Part shown: piece after piece, positions 10,962 to 30,204 of the stretch
Position numbering within the stretch: the stretch's first letter is position 1
Layout of the letters: every line of letters starts with the position of its first letter
Assembly: GCF_019578655.1 (NCBI RefSeq)
Contig: NC_063260.1
Span: 27,118,888-27,182,887, forward strand
From: Ricinus communis
Lineage: Eukaryota; Streptophyta; Magnoliopsida; Malpighiales; Euphorbiaceae
Direction: 5' to 3'
DNA length: 64,000 nucleotides
Made by a program: the position numbers and the translations under genes
Notes under the pieces: generated by a model
Seen by the model: the letters and a program-made list of their open reading frames with translations, nothing else
Told to the model about the DNA's origin: nothing
Database searches by the model: none

Positions 10962-13900
10962 ATGAAGGGACGGTCTCACCGTCTACAGAGCCATGACCTC
11001 CACGAGGACTGGATCGATGGCTCATGGACGGTGGATTGTGTGTGCGGTGTTAATTTTGACGATGGGGAAGAGATGGTTAATTGTGACGAGTGTGGTGTTT
11101 GGGTGCACACTCGTTGTTCCCGGTATGTGAAGGGAGATGAATTGTTTACTTGTGATAAGTGCAAGAGCAAGAACAATAAGGACGACAGCGAAGAGACAGA
11201 GGTTGCTCAATTGCTAGTTGAACTGCCTACCAAAACTATCCAACTAGAGAGCAGTTATGCTACAGCAAACGGGCCTACACGTAGGCCTATTAGGTTGTGG
11301 ACTGAGATACCAATGGAGGAGAGAGTTCATGTGCAGGGTATTCCAGGTGGTGATCCTGCATTGTTTACTGGATTGTCTTCTGTTTTTACACCTGAGCTAT
11401 GGAAGTGCACTGGGTATGTGCCTAAGAAGTTTAATTTTAACTATAGGGAGTACCCATGTTGGGATGAGAAGGTGGGTGGTGATGGTAAAAATGAGGATGA
11501 TAACGAAAATACAGTTGATAAAGGTGCTGGTGCTTTGTTTTCATTGGCTACAGAGAGTGTCTTGGCAACCCCTGCAGCTGCTTTAATTGGCATGAGGAGG
11601 AGAGGTGAGGAAGGCACCTTTGATCGGAGAGAGTACTCTAAAGAAAGGAAGAATTGGGTGAATGAGGATGGTGAGGTAAGGCATTCGCATTTTGGGGTTA
11701 AAAAGGAAAGGAGCTTGCTTCGCCCGGTTATTTTACATTCTAATAAGCGGAAGAAAGAAGATCTGGGAACTTCAAAAGAACGAAGTGGAAAAAAGAAGGT
11801 TAGAGTTGCTTACAGGGAGGTGGATGCCAAGAAGAGAGGTTCACATGTTTCTAGAACAGGTAGTCAATGTGACCTTTCGTTTCTTTTTCTTCAATGCAAA
11901 AGTATTTCTAGTTCTTTTTCTACCTAAATTTGTTTGAATGTGTATAGTCTTTACTCCCAGCATGAATTTTTAGGGTGGGTCACATGTTGTACTGCTAGAC
12001 ATGCACTTGTTGACTCCAATTTCTTTTCTGTTATTCTTATTACTAGCATTTACATCCACCAGTGATGCAAAACCATTGGAATTTTATGAAGACAGAGGTT
12101 CGAAGTCTATCAAGAATGACAGTCACAACACTAAGAACAAGAATTTAAGAGACACTGTTATTCAAGAACATGAAACAGATTGTCATATTTCCGTGGGCAT
12201 TGATGGAGAGAAGGCCATGAATAGCGTAGCAGTGATTGAGCGCTTTTCAGAAACTTTGTCTGTTGACATTTGTAGAAATGATTCTTTGACTGGAGCTGGA
12301 TTGAATGAAGGAAAAGCTAGCCATGTAGGTACAGAAGTGATTGAAAATTCTTCCAAATCGGATAATCTAGCTGCATCGGTACCTGAACACAATGATGTTG
12401 GGAGGATACATGCAGAACAAGAGGTATGCCTTTCCATGCGCATAATCTACAATAATGATACATCGAAGTTTTGCATCTTTAGAGTTTCATTTAGGAATTG
12501 GATATTGCTATTTTCTGTCTATAACACTGCACAGTGATGGCCTTTGAGCTGGAGGACTGGATGTATGTTGCTGATTCATGCCTCATAGGAATCCCATGCT
12601 AGAGCACCATTACCCCTCATTTTTTGGTTGGTTGCATTTTCTGGTCAGTTCAGTTTTTTGAATTCTTTTGATCACCCCTACGAATGCAATACATATGTAC
12701 AATACAATCATAATTTCCTTTCCTCTTACCTATCCAAACAAAACTAAAATATTTCTCCTTACCCATATTTTTTTATTTCCCAAACAAGATGGGATAAAGA
12801 TTTTCCCTTCCCTTCCGTTTATGAATCCTTCTCTTTCCTTTCCTCCTTAGTAGCCATGCATAGTGTTGAAACTAGTATTGCTCGTCATGCGCGTAATTCA
12901 TTATTATAAAAATCATTATATAAATATATTTGAATTAAAATCTCTATATTAATAAAAAAAGAATTTTGAAAAGATTTTTTTTTTAATTTTTAATTTTATA
13001 ATATAATACTTTTAATAGTAATATTATTATAATTAAATAAAAACATAATTTTTATTAGGAATATATATGAAGTTATGATACTATTAGAACTGAAGTAAAT
13101 TAATCACTAATTAATTCCATAAGAAGTAAGAGATTAAATCATTACTTAATTCTATTAGGATTAGGAAATTAATCATTACTTAATTCTACTAGATTAGGAA
13201 TGAATAATTATTTTATTAAAATAATTTAATTATGTTATTTTAATGCATATTTAATAAAAGTACTGAATTAATCATTGGCAAATATTTTTTCTTTCTGTTA
13301 ATTAGGTAGTCACTTTGTAAAATTTTTTTTTTGCCCTGATCCGTTCCATCAAATTATTCTTTGTGCAAGGCCATGTCCATGTGATATTAGTCCCTGCATT
13401 GCATGCTAAAGGACAACTCCTTAATGCCTGTTTTTAACAACCCATGTTGTAAAAAAAATATTTTAATTATAAGAATTATAGAAGTCCCACAAAGCTTATA
13501 ATTCCCAGAAAGCAAGGGTTTAGACCAAAAAAAAAATTTTAATTACTAAGGTTTTTTTTAGTCAGTTCAAAAATTCCCCCCTTCTTCGTGCTTTTATATA
13601 TATTATAGATTAATAATGGTAGTAATATGAGTTGGCAGTGAGAAACTATGCATACTTCATTGTTGGTTTCAATTATATATTAATTAATTGCAAGCATTTA
13701 TATGTTTTACCTAGGTTTTTGGAATGACTCACATGTGCTTATTATAGGGAGATAATATACCAAATGGTAATCGAGATGGCAATGTGAAAGGTTCTATGAG
13801 AAGTGATGTGAAGCCTCCAACTGAGGAACTGGCTAGCACTACTTCAGAAGTTAAGATCGATCAAATTAATAGTGATCAACATCTCTTTCCAAGTTCTATG

Positions 13901-16900
13901 GAGCTTAATGTTGAAATAGATGCAGATGATGATAATTCTAAGGGGGTCTTGAACGGTCGATTTTCTGGAACTGATTCAAAAGATATAGGGGCTTCTCATG
14001 ATAATGCTATTGAAAATTCTAAAACGAATTATGTGGCTTTAAGTGGTTCACCATCTCGCGACCCTAAGGCTCAAGAGGTTGATAAAACTTCAGAAGCAGT
14101 CATTGATTGTCATATGGACAAACAGAATGAATTAACTAGTGACCCTTTTCAGATCAAACGAGAACTGGAGGGTACTGAGGCTTCAATTCCATTGCAAAAG
14201 TGCTCGTCAGAACCTAAATTTGGTTCAATGTTTGCTGAAGAGCTTTCAAAATCCAGTGGAACTACTGTAAGTTCTTCGGCATTAACCAGTCAGAATAAAA
14301 TTGTCTTGTGTATTGGAAAATCATTGTCTGCTTCAGCCGCTGTCACGATTTCCAAAGCGTCTGCTAGTGACAACATTAGGTCTCCAGATACACTGGAGTC
14401 TAATCCTAATACTAGGCAAAGAGTAGTGTCTGAGTGCAAGTCTAATATTAAAAAAGATCAAGCTGCAAGTGATAAGGTCAAGGATGAAGAGAGTCCGGAA
14501 ATTTCAAGGAAAGCTGTAAAAGAGCGACCAAAATCCTCTGTGAATTCTGCTTCCAAAGCATCAAACTCAAGCAAGATTTCACATACATCTGCTCTTAAGA
14601 GAACTGTTTCAGATTCAAAAGATTCTGCTCATCACTCGTCTTCTAAAACATATTCAGCACAGAACTCCTCTGAGACTGTTGGACTGCCACAAAATGAATG
14701 TGCTCCATATGTTCAGAATAAGTCGCTAGCTTCAGGTTTATCTGTAAGAGGTGAAAAGCTTAACCAGTTGAATAGCCAGCTGTCATCCAAGGCACATCAT
14801 GCATCATCTATGAATCCTCCTCCATCTACTAATTCTTCTGCAACTTTAAGTGACGAAGAGGTGCAATTACAGTTGCTGATTCTTCTCATTAGTGTTTGAT
14901 TTTATTTTCAGTCGATTTACTTGCGAGGCTTCTTTTCTTTCTTTGGCAGCTTGCATTGCTTTTGCATCAAGAACTTAACAGCTCTCCTAGAGTTTCTCGT
15001 GTACCACGTCGTCATACAGGCAGCTTGCCCCAGCTGGCTTCTCCAACCGCAACAAGCATGCTAATAAAACGTACATCTAGTTCTGGAGGAAGGGATCATA
15101 ATTTGGTAAGATGCGTATCATTTATAAGGTTAAAAAGATGTCTATCTCATAGTGCTCGAGTATCGTCTTTCTTACCTAGAAATTATTAGTTTGGTCCATT
15201 CTTAGATCAAGTCTTCTTGTTGATTTGCAGGTCTCAAGAAGAAAAAATAAGGATTCATCTAAAGATGGGTTTTCCTGTTCTCACGACCATGATGTTGAGG
15301 CTAAAAAGACTGATAGAGTGCCATCTTTACCTGACCTGAGGAGACAGGATACTGCTGATGAATTGACCAAGAGAGAGGATAATGAACATTCTGTCAAGAA
15401 AAATGTCACTCCTGTCTCGACATCAACTGCAAACAGTGGTCCATCTTCCTCTACTGAGGTTAATGACCATCATCTGTCTTCAGCACGTGATTCACCAAGA
15501 AATATGTCTGACGAGGAGACAGGAGCTGTTCGTGTTCCTGTTCATCGCACTTTACCAGGTAGTTTGCCTCTCAAGGAATTAGAATCATGTCTTAACAAGT
15601 CACCACTCTTTTTTAATGCTTAGTCTAATTTTATGTTCTATATGCTTCTGCACAGGCTTAATCAATGAGATTATGAGCAAAGGCAGACGCATGACTTATG
15701 AGGAACTTTGTAATGCTGTCTTGCCAGTATGCTTCTAGTGAATTAAGTGCCCATTATTTGGTCAATGCTTATTTCTTTTCTCTAGAATGAGAAACGAAAA
15801 TAATGTCTCATTCACTTGTATTGTTCCATTTGCAGCATTGGCATAACCTCAGGAAGCACAATGGAGAACGATATGCATATTCAAGTCCTTCTCAAGCTGT
15901 TCTTGATTGCCTTAGGAACCGACATGAGTGGGCTCAGTTGGTGGATCGTGGTCCCAAGGTATGGTCATAAATGTTTTTCAACATTTGATCCATAATGCGC
16001 ATACCATATTTGCTTAATTGAGGAAGTTACAGTCGGTAATTGTTGAAACCTCTATTTCATCAAGTAGAGGAACTTTTTATCCATACTTTTATGGCATTTG
16101 ACGAAAATATATGGTAGCCAATGGTATCTCAACTGTTTCATGAATTATAATGAGGATATTGTTGGCAATGTTTTTGTTGTGTCCATGTATGGGTGGTAGA
16201 TCTTGCTTTGGTAGTTACAAGCCATAAATGCAAGATGTTGCAGACAATCCTAATTGGATTGATCATAGGCCACCTGTGACCAAAATGGTTTTGGGGAGGC
16301 TTCTCATTTGATACTAGTTATGACGAGTTCTGCTGATTTTAGGTAGAGTAGGCATGGTGATGATGTTAATTTAGCTATTAATAAGCATGAATTGAGAAGG
16401 ATCAGGAACACTGACAAAAAAAATTGGTTCTACTTTCTCTAGTTAACTCTTTGAAATATAACTGCAATAGAAGACTCTTCTCACTTAAAACTGTAGTTAA
16501 CTGAGGAGAATCAGGAAGACTGACAAAAAGAATTAGTTCTATGTTCCTAACTAACTCTTAAAAGTAGAATTTGATGGAAGAATCTTCTCCTTTGGTTCTT
16601 TTAGTGCCTTTCTTGCACTTGTAAATAGGAACACATTGAAAGTTATAGCCACGGTAAAATTTTCAAGTGTGATCTTTCTGTTACAGACAAGTTCAAGTAG
16701 GAAAAGGCGCAAGCTTGATGCTGAGGAATCAGAAGATATTGACTTTGGCAAGGGAAGAACTGCAAAAGAAGGTGAAGGTAAAATCCTCGAGTCACAAAGA
16801 GAAGATGTTCCCAAGGGCAAGAGAAAAGCAAGGAAACGAAGGCGTTTGGCATTGCAAGGAATAGGAATAAAGGAAATTAGGAAGAGGCGGAAGGCAGATA

Positions 16901-17040
16901 TGTTTACTGATGATGATAGTGGGCCATTTTCTAATTCAAGTGAGGAGAGTTTATTCAGTGAAGAAGAGGTTCGCTGTGGTGGAGGAGGTACAGTTGGGAG
17001 TGAGGCCTCAGCTAGCTCAGATGAGGCAGGGACAATGTAA
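10962..17040 (+). CDS. PHD-finger protein with C-terminal winged-helix-like domain
   Basis: Eight exons give 1139 residues: 10962-11859, 12047-12423, 13748-14860, 14950-15105, 15231-15558, 15656-15726, 15836-15958, 16687-17040. All junctions are GT-AG and the total is in frame. A C4HC3 PHD finger uses C26, C28, C41, C44, H49, C52, C64 and C67. A second conserved block follows at about residues 85-160 (EIPMEERVHVQGIPGGDP). The middle (exons 2-3) is serine-rich and looks disordered. Near the C-terminus come the LLLHQELNSSPR motif (exon 4), a compact helical segment at residues 958-1022 that looks like a winged-helix fold, and a lysine/arginine-rich nuclear-localisation-like tail with acidic ends. 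I know such proteins as plant RING/FYVE/PHD superfamily members (Arabidopsis AT1G50620/AT3G20280 type, from memory). The role is probably chromatin reading in the nucleus. Intron 2 (1324 bases) is AT-rich. Confidence 0.88.
13133..13200 (+). repeat. Two imperfect ~33-base tandem units in PHD-gene intron 2
   Basis: The motif containing AATCATTACTTAATTCTA followed by an ATTAGGA end occurs twice in a row (about 13133-13166 and 13168-13200), with a more degenerate copy just upstream. It is intronic and has no visible function. Confidence 0.6.
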
Positions 17041-18680
17041 TATTCTAACATTTAACATTTTGTTTTTTGGTCTTTGCTCTTGATATTCAGAGGAGGGCTC
17101 CCTTGTGTGGTTAGATGGTGCCCCTTCGAGACTGCAGCCATCACTTCTAAGAAAGTCCTGCATCTTTCTCATAGGACTCTAGCAGGTTGGCAATTGTGGC
17201 AATTGCTGCTGTATGTTATCTGCCATGGAAATCCTTGTAGACTTGTGAGGATGTTGTCAAGCTCCGGGCATCTTCTAATCAGTTGCATATTATCTCATAA
17301 CTGTCTTGACTGCCATTTGTCGGAACAACTGTGCTGGGGAAGCTGTCTGATTGAGCTGGAGGCCAGTCTAGTATTGAAGCTGTAATACTAATGTATATAT
17401 GTAATTTTTGAAATGATGATATAGAGGCCTTTTTGCGTAGTGGGTGTAGGGACGTAGTGATTGCAGTAGATTCTCCAAAATCTTATCAAAGCAACATGGA
17501 ATTGCTTGTTTTATGTGTGAGGTTATGAATCTTTCTGCAAGCCAAATGTTTATGAAATTGAGAGGCAGGGCAGATTTTGGGATTTCTTTGGTCTTACATT
17601 ACTGCCATTATGTTTTGCTTTTTAATATATAATTTACAGAGATAAGCACGAGATATCAATTATCAAACAAACAATTCAGTTAACACAGCACGTCATGAGG
17701 ACTAACCAGCTAGTCTAGGTACTCAATTGGCTATTTTAAGTTTCTCTACTTGATAAATTGTATAGCTTTTCCTTTTTCTTTCCTTTGAGTTGAAGAGAGG
17801 CAAGGAAGATGCTAACCCAGAATGAAATAATCGATTAGATGAGTGGTGGAACTAAATACCTCCACGAGAAAGTTGAAAATAATAGTAGCAGCTGGTAGCT
17901 GGTCCCCTGAAATCTTGTCATCCCGGCATTTACTAATGCGGTTAACGTAAATGCATATTCCCTTCACCTGATAATGCTAGTTGTAAACTGCTATCCTTTT
18001 AGCACAAAAATTAAATAAATGGCTACCAGTTGACTCAAACTCAAAATGTATTTTTCTTCTTATAAAAGTATTCTAAAATTGATAATTTTTTATCATCAAT
18101 TTTGCTACCCATAATTGAAAAAAGTCATAATATAAGAATTATTTTATTATGGTACAGTTAGGTAATATGATATCAGTAACTGATTTTTGCGCATCTAATC
18201 GGGTAAGTAATGTTGCAATCCACAAAACAATTTTTTATATGTTTAATAATACAATGAGTTGTTTGTTTTTTGGAAAAAAGGAAATGAAACTATGCATCAA
18301 ACATTAATCTTTTCAAGTAAAATGCATTTCTCTGATATTTAAACAAACACACTCGTGGAGGTGGTTTTACCTTAAAAATGGAAAACTGAAAGAATGGATA
18401 AGAATTTTATTTTTTGAATCACCACCAAAAAAATAAATAAAACCTAGGTAGCAGGATAATAAAATAAATAAGATCGTTAGAAAAGAACTGGATAGTTATA
18501 ACAAGTAATAAGCAAATGCAAGACAGGAAAGAAGAAGTAGTAAGGAAGGAAGGGTGAGTAAGATAATTCTAAAAAGTAAAAAGTAAAAAAATGGTACAAA
18601 GATATAATAGCAATGTTATGGAGGATTTCCTTTTCTTTCTTTCTCTTTTTTTCCTTTTGGGTTACAGGAGTTTAATTTCT
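17041..18680. other. 3' flank of the PHD gene and promoter region of the ubiquitin protease gene
   Basis: The first 350 bases after the stop at 17040 are not AT-rich and are probably the 3' untranslated region. The remainder is AT-rich and holds no supported gene. Confidence 0.5.
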
Positions 18681-18686
18681 GCAGCT

Positions 18687-18694
18687 TATAAAAC
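18687..18694 (+). promoter_or_regulatory. TATA box of the ubiquitin-specific protease gene
   Basis: TATAAAAC lies about 340 bases before the start codon, followed at the expected distance by a CT-rich leader with an AAACCCT telo-box (18784-18790) and its mirror AGGGTT (18798-18803). A leader intron is likely, with a candidate GT donor around 18905-18925 and an acceptor at about 19016-19017 (TGTAG). All of this is inferred from sequence. Confidence 0.5.
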
Positions 18695-19032
18695 GGTTCG
18701 TGGCGACTCCAATTTATAAAAAAAAAAAAAAAGGCAACAACGGGGTCGTTGAAGAGCTTTCTCTCTCTAGTCTCTCGCCAATCAAACCCTTAAATCTAGG
18801 GTTCTCTCGAATATTCTTGCCCTTTCCCTTTTCTCTCCCCTTCTCTCTCTCGGCTCCTTCCAAACTTAAATTGTATTTCAGTTCAAATATCTTTTTTCGA
18901 TCTCAGGTTTTTAGTTACTGTAGGTGATTTCTAATCTATTAATTTCTTTTTTGTTTTATTTAATCGTTTGGTTTTTGGATTTGTCAATTTGATATAATTG
19001 CACGGAATGCAATGTAGAGTTGAAGTAGTGCG

Positions 19033-25507
<6,475 letters not shown>

Positions 25508-26539
25508 AAGGCCATGGATGTCTTGCATTATATGATCCAATGTCTTTGGAGTTCAGACCACATTTGTTCACTGAAAAACTAAGCTGGCAGTTTTAGCCTT
25601 GTCAACCAGCTTTCTGAAGATCTCATTCTGCTGTACGAGTCTCTCAAGGGTACGGATAAATCTGTATACACATATAAGTTGCAGCAGATGGGGCTAGGAT
25701 CAGCTACTCAAATTTTTCCATTGGCTTAATGTTAGGTTGCGCATACGAGGGACTTGGATGAAATTAGACAGCGGAGGGGCGCATGCCTCCAACCACCTTT
25801 GGATGTATGATTTTCTTTTTTCAACTCTCTATCATGCAAGCAAAGCTGAAAGCCTTCCCTATTATTTGTAATGTACTTTTGTTAATCGAACCTGTGAATT
25901 TGGCAATTGGGCAGGATAGAACCACCTCGACAAATTACATCGTTACTTCATTATTATTATTATTATTATTATTACTATTTAGTTCCAAATGGAAAAGAAG
26001 ATATAAATAATTTAATAAATTCAATAAATTCAAAGAGGATACAGATCTCTCTTCATGAACAAAATCAATATCCTAAAAGAATTATTACGAAAATAGAATA
26101 TATCCCCTGCAAAGTCACTAATTCATGGCCAATTGCCAGCTAAAAAGATGAAAAGAAAAGAAAAGAAAAAAAAAAAAGGATCCCAACTCGATCTTTAATC
26201 AACCTGAAATAAAAAAAGAAAAAAGGCTGGCCTACCCACAAAAGGCAACAATTATCAACAAAAAAGATGGGTTTTAGCAAAGGGCCCAATTAAGAAGATT
26301 TTGGAGGTCATTGGGAATTTATACCCCAGCAAGGTGGCGCATTCCGACAGTCAACTTAAACTAAAGATGGATGCTTTGGCTTTGCACAAATTGCAGCGCA
26401 CAAGTAAAGGAACAGAACTGGAGAGAACTTAACCTTTCCCAATCTCCGAAGCTGCCTCTTATTCTCTCTTTCCATTACTTTCAACGGTTGATTGTTTCCT
26501 TTCTTTTTCTTTTTTGTTGGTCAATAACGGTTGATTGGT
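25508..26539. other. Convergent intergenic region between UBP and glucanase genes
   Basis: It holds the 3' untranslated regions of two convergent genes. An ATT microsatellite lies at about 25951-25974. No supported gene was seen. Confidence 0.6.
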
Positions 26540-28053
26540 TTAGGTGAAGGCCTTGCAGATGATAATCGCCAGAACAACCAAAGCATGCCCAATCACGCCA
26601 TTATATGTGTCCTGCCAATGATAGCTCCACTTATTATTATGCTAAATTAAATCAAAACGAAAAGGAACGGTCAATCAACCAAATTAGGACGCGCAACTAA
26701 TGGCGCTCTTATCATTGATTCATCAACACATGGGCATCAACGCCAGTGTTGTCAGGTTAGGTGAGTTATATATTTTTTAAAGAAAAAATTGAAAGAAACT
26801 CACCTTTGCACTAGAAATGGACAAGTAGCCAGTGGAAGAACTCTCCGGCGCAGCTGGTGGAGGTCCGGCGGTTACACTCGGACTAGTAGTATTAGTAGCG
26901 ACGACCTCGGTTGATGAAATTCCAAGTGAATAAGCGGGGGTTCCATCAGGTTTAAATAAACCATAATTTCTCTCAGAAGTAGGTCCAGGCTTCATATTCT
27001 CATTAAATAGAGCAAACACATAAATATTCAAGTCAGTGCTTGGCCTCATTGGAGTTCCTTTCCTTTGACAAATAGTCTTAATCAGATTTCCATTGTATTT
27101 CTTAGCATTATCAGGAGTAGCACCTGCCTCATCACCATCTCCTTTCGATGGCCAACCGGTTTCCGATATATGAACCGGTAACTTCTTGTAACCTAAAGAC
27201 GATAAAGCTGAGTAAACAGCGTCGATCTGAGCAAACAACATGTTATCATAGTGCAGATTGGAGACTGGATCTACGACACCTTGATTAGCTTGAAAGAGAA
27301 CAAAATCTAAACTCACTTGCTTAGGATTCGCTTTGTATGCAAAATAAGGGTACGCATTAATCAAAAAAGGGGATCCTGTTTTGACGTGGAAATTTAAAAT
27401 TGGAGTAACACAGGGGGCAAGATCTCGGCGAAAAGCACCTGCAGATGGAGGATAAGAGGTTTCTAGAATGGCTAGAGAATGAGCTGTTGTAACACTAACC
27501 TGTTTATCAAGCCCTAAGTTAACAAGCGCAGTGTGCACGCTTTGCATTGCAGGAAGGAGGTTATCGCTAAGAGAAGTGTCGTTAAAGGTTAAAACTTCGT
27601 TGCCAACAGTGATACAGGTGATTTTGGTAGCGGGTAAGTAGGCTTGAACATTTGATTTAACCCAAGCCTGAGCTTTATCTGGATCTCTCATTTTGGAAAG
27701 GTACTCATTTCCAAGTCCGACAATGAATTCTACTCCAGTATTAGCAAATGCACGAAGCACCCTTGGATCTGCGTCGTAGAGTTTTACTTTAGTAGCTCCG
27801 ATTGATTTAACTAGAGGTACTACATTATCCGGTGATGGAAGATTATTCGCTACCTGTCCGTAATTTATACCAATTGAATCCACCATTACCAGAATACCTA
27901 CACCACAAAGTGGAAAAAGAAATGTTCTTAACAAATTTAAAGAACCCAAAAGATGAATAAAAAAAAAAAAAAGGGAAGAGACTTTGAGAGAGATATAGTA
28001 CCTGAAATGGAAAAAATTAGAGAAGTAAAGTAGTAGAATCTAGTAAACCCCAT
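26540..28053 (-). CDS. GPI-anchored glucan endo-1,3-beta-glucosidase (GH17)
   Basis: Three exons on the minus strand, 28053-28002, 27897-26804 and 26611-26540, give 405 residues. Exon 1 encodes the signal peptide (hydrophobic residues about 5-22), and mature sequence begins near D24-S25-I26-G27. Exon 2 is the GH17 barrel, with the acid/base glutamate E118 in VGNEVL and nucleophile E263 in HISETGWPS. After the barrel comes a short Ser/Pro/Thr-rich linker. Exon 3 adds 23 residues that end in a hydrophobic stretch (ALVVLAIII), typical of a GPI-attachment signal; no CBM43 is present. The enzyme hydrolyses callose (beta-1,3-glucan) at the cell wall or plasmodesmata. From memory it resembles Arabidopsis glucan endo-1,3-beta-glucosidases 10/11/14. 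A longer single-exon reading from 27949 is a false start inside intron 1, because it lacks a proper signal peptide junction. Confidence 0.9.
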
Positions 28054-30204
28054 AATTTGTGTAGAGAAAGAAAGTTTGGAACTTGATCTGTTTATTGTAG
28101 AGAGGTGGAGTGAGGAAGAAATTGGGCAAGTTTAGTGTAGTGCAGTAGGCTTTCGGCGTGGGCAGAAAGTAGTTCAGTGGTAGATGCAAACTTTGAAAGC
28201 AATGGCTGGTCGAGAGTTGAGAGTTGAGGGAAGAAGGATAAGAAAAGTGGGAGATTTATGCAAAGTTAGAGAGACAGAGAGGGCAAATTAAATTAGAGGC
28301 GGCGTTTAAAAGATGATACTGTTTGCAGGAGAAGTTAAAAGTTATTATTGCCATTTAATTTTTAGTTTTGTTAAAGAAAAAAGCAACAAAGAAACCAAAG
28401 GAAGGAGGAAGAAGGGAAATAGGTATGATCGTTGGATGCTTTACTGGCTAATGGGTGGGGTCCACATGGGTCAGTCTTGTCCGACACACTTCACATGGTC
28501 ACCATTTCCAATTGAGAGGCTTCCATTTTCTTATTTTTCATTTTTTTTGATTCAGTTTTGTAATATTAGCCTTTGAAGAGAAACGACACAAGGAATTGGC
28601 ATAGGATACGTGCCATGCATGCAAAGCAAAGCAAAGCAAATGTGAGTACCTTTCGGTGACTTCATCGATTGAATTCTCTTCTCTAACTTCATCTTTCTAA
28701 CCCATTTTATTGGTTTGATTCTGTTTATAAATTGGCACCATTCAAGCTTAGCTGCAATTTCGAGACTTTGTATTTTATTTTCTACCAATCATATGCTACC
28801 AGAATTCCATCTCCCAGAACATGCTGTCACTATGAAGTCTTCATTAATTGAAAATTAATGTTATGATTGTTGATACGACAAAAAAAGTAGCCACTAACTC
28901 CTATGCCACAAATATCCATCCCTTTAGTAATCTTAGGTTCTTACAACTTGGCTGCCTTATTTTAATTAAGCACTTCGTATCTTTACTATTTTAGTGGGAT
29001 ACTATTGCCCTCGCTTATTTAATTATGTGTCTATCATTATATATATTTTGATACTATTTTTTATTTAGATTGTAAGTGATAAATTCATCTGTTCGGATCT
29101 TGTTGATTTTATTCAATATGATGATAATCTTATAATATATAAATTAACCAGGTTATCTAATATAGATTCTTCATATTTTAAATTTATTTATAAGAATTTC
29201 ATTTATATTTTGATAACTTTTATGGTTGATGAAGATGGGAGGTGAAAATGGATTAAGTGTAAAGTTATTTTATGAAATAAGTTCAACTGATGCTAAAATA
29301 ATTAAAACTGATTATTAGCATTTATAAGTTGTTGTTATTTTATTTTATTATTTATAAAAATTTTATTGGACTGGGAGCTTTAATGACAACTTAAACTCAA
29401 GAATTAAAAACAAAGTTATTGAAAGTGCTAGAAAGAAGTTGAATCCATTCTATATAGTATGGTTTAACACACGCCATAAGAGAAGACACAAACCAGAACA
29501 ACTGGCTACGAGTTGGCGAGCAAGAAGGAGAAGTTTAAAATCCAGATGGATTACCAACTACTTTGCAATTACTTGTTCAGGAAATAAATTGAATAATAGG
29601 CCTCAGATGGATTCGTTCTCTGAAACCAATCTTGAACTTCGGCTAATAATCAAGCAAGACTGATGTTAGACTGGCCTATGTTCTTCGACTCTGAATTTAT
29701 ATTACAAGCTCTTTAATTTAAGGCAGTTCTTCTATGAAAAGGAAAAAGCTGCAGAAGTTGTAACATAACTCAGAAGCCAGACTTGAAGAAATTGCAACAC
29801 AACTCCAACGAATACACATATTTTAGTTTTAGGAACATAAATGCTTGGAATAGAAGAAAAAGTAAAAAGGACCAGAAATATGAAAGTTCACACATGCTCC
29901 TCTATCAGGATTACACTGAACTTTTATTTACTCACATAAGGCCTGGCAGAGTCTGTGCATTCTCTTTTCTTGGTTCCCCGCAACGAGGATTTACACACGT
30001 TAGTTATGGATTCTCTTCACTCTTGATTCAACGACGATTCATCTTTGAGAAGAGAAAAAAAGGATAACGGAATAAAAAAAATTATGGTTCTGTTGCGAAG
30101 CTGCATAGCCACCAGCAGGCTTGCAGGACTTTATCTATGCATTAATGTAACTACTATAGTCAATAATACTGACTGCGTCAAAAATATAATCCATGCTGCT
30201 CTGC
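28054..30204. other. Intergenic region upstream of the glucanase and downstream of starch synthase
   Basis: Promoter sequence of the glucanase gene lies near 28060-28310. The rest is mostly AT-rich with no supported gene. The short open frames at 29439-29663 and 29783-30067 show no recognisable domain. They lie in or beside the 3' flank of the starch synthase gene. Confidence 0.5.

Noticed and set aside
12668..12850. Short open frame in PHD intron 2
   Set aside because: Intronic, low complexity and without a domain.
16551..17051. 166-codon open frame antisense to the last exon of the PHD gene
   Set aside because: A shadow of the Lys/Arg/Ser-rich C-terminus; the sense strand clearly codes.
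27898..27949. Upstream start of the glucanase inside intron 1
   Set aside because: A better signal peptide and a clean GT-AG junction come from exon 1 at 28053-28002.
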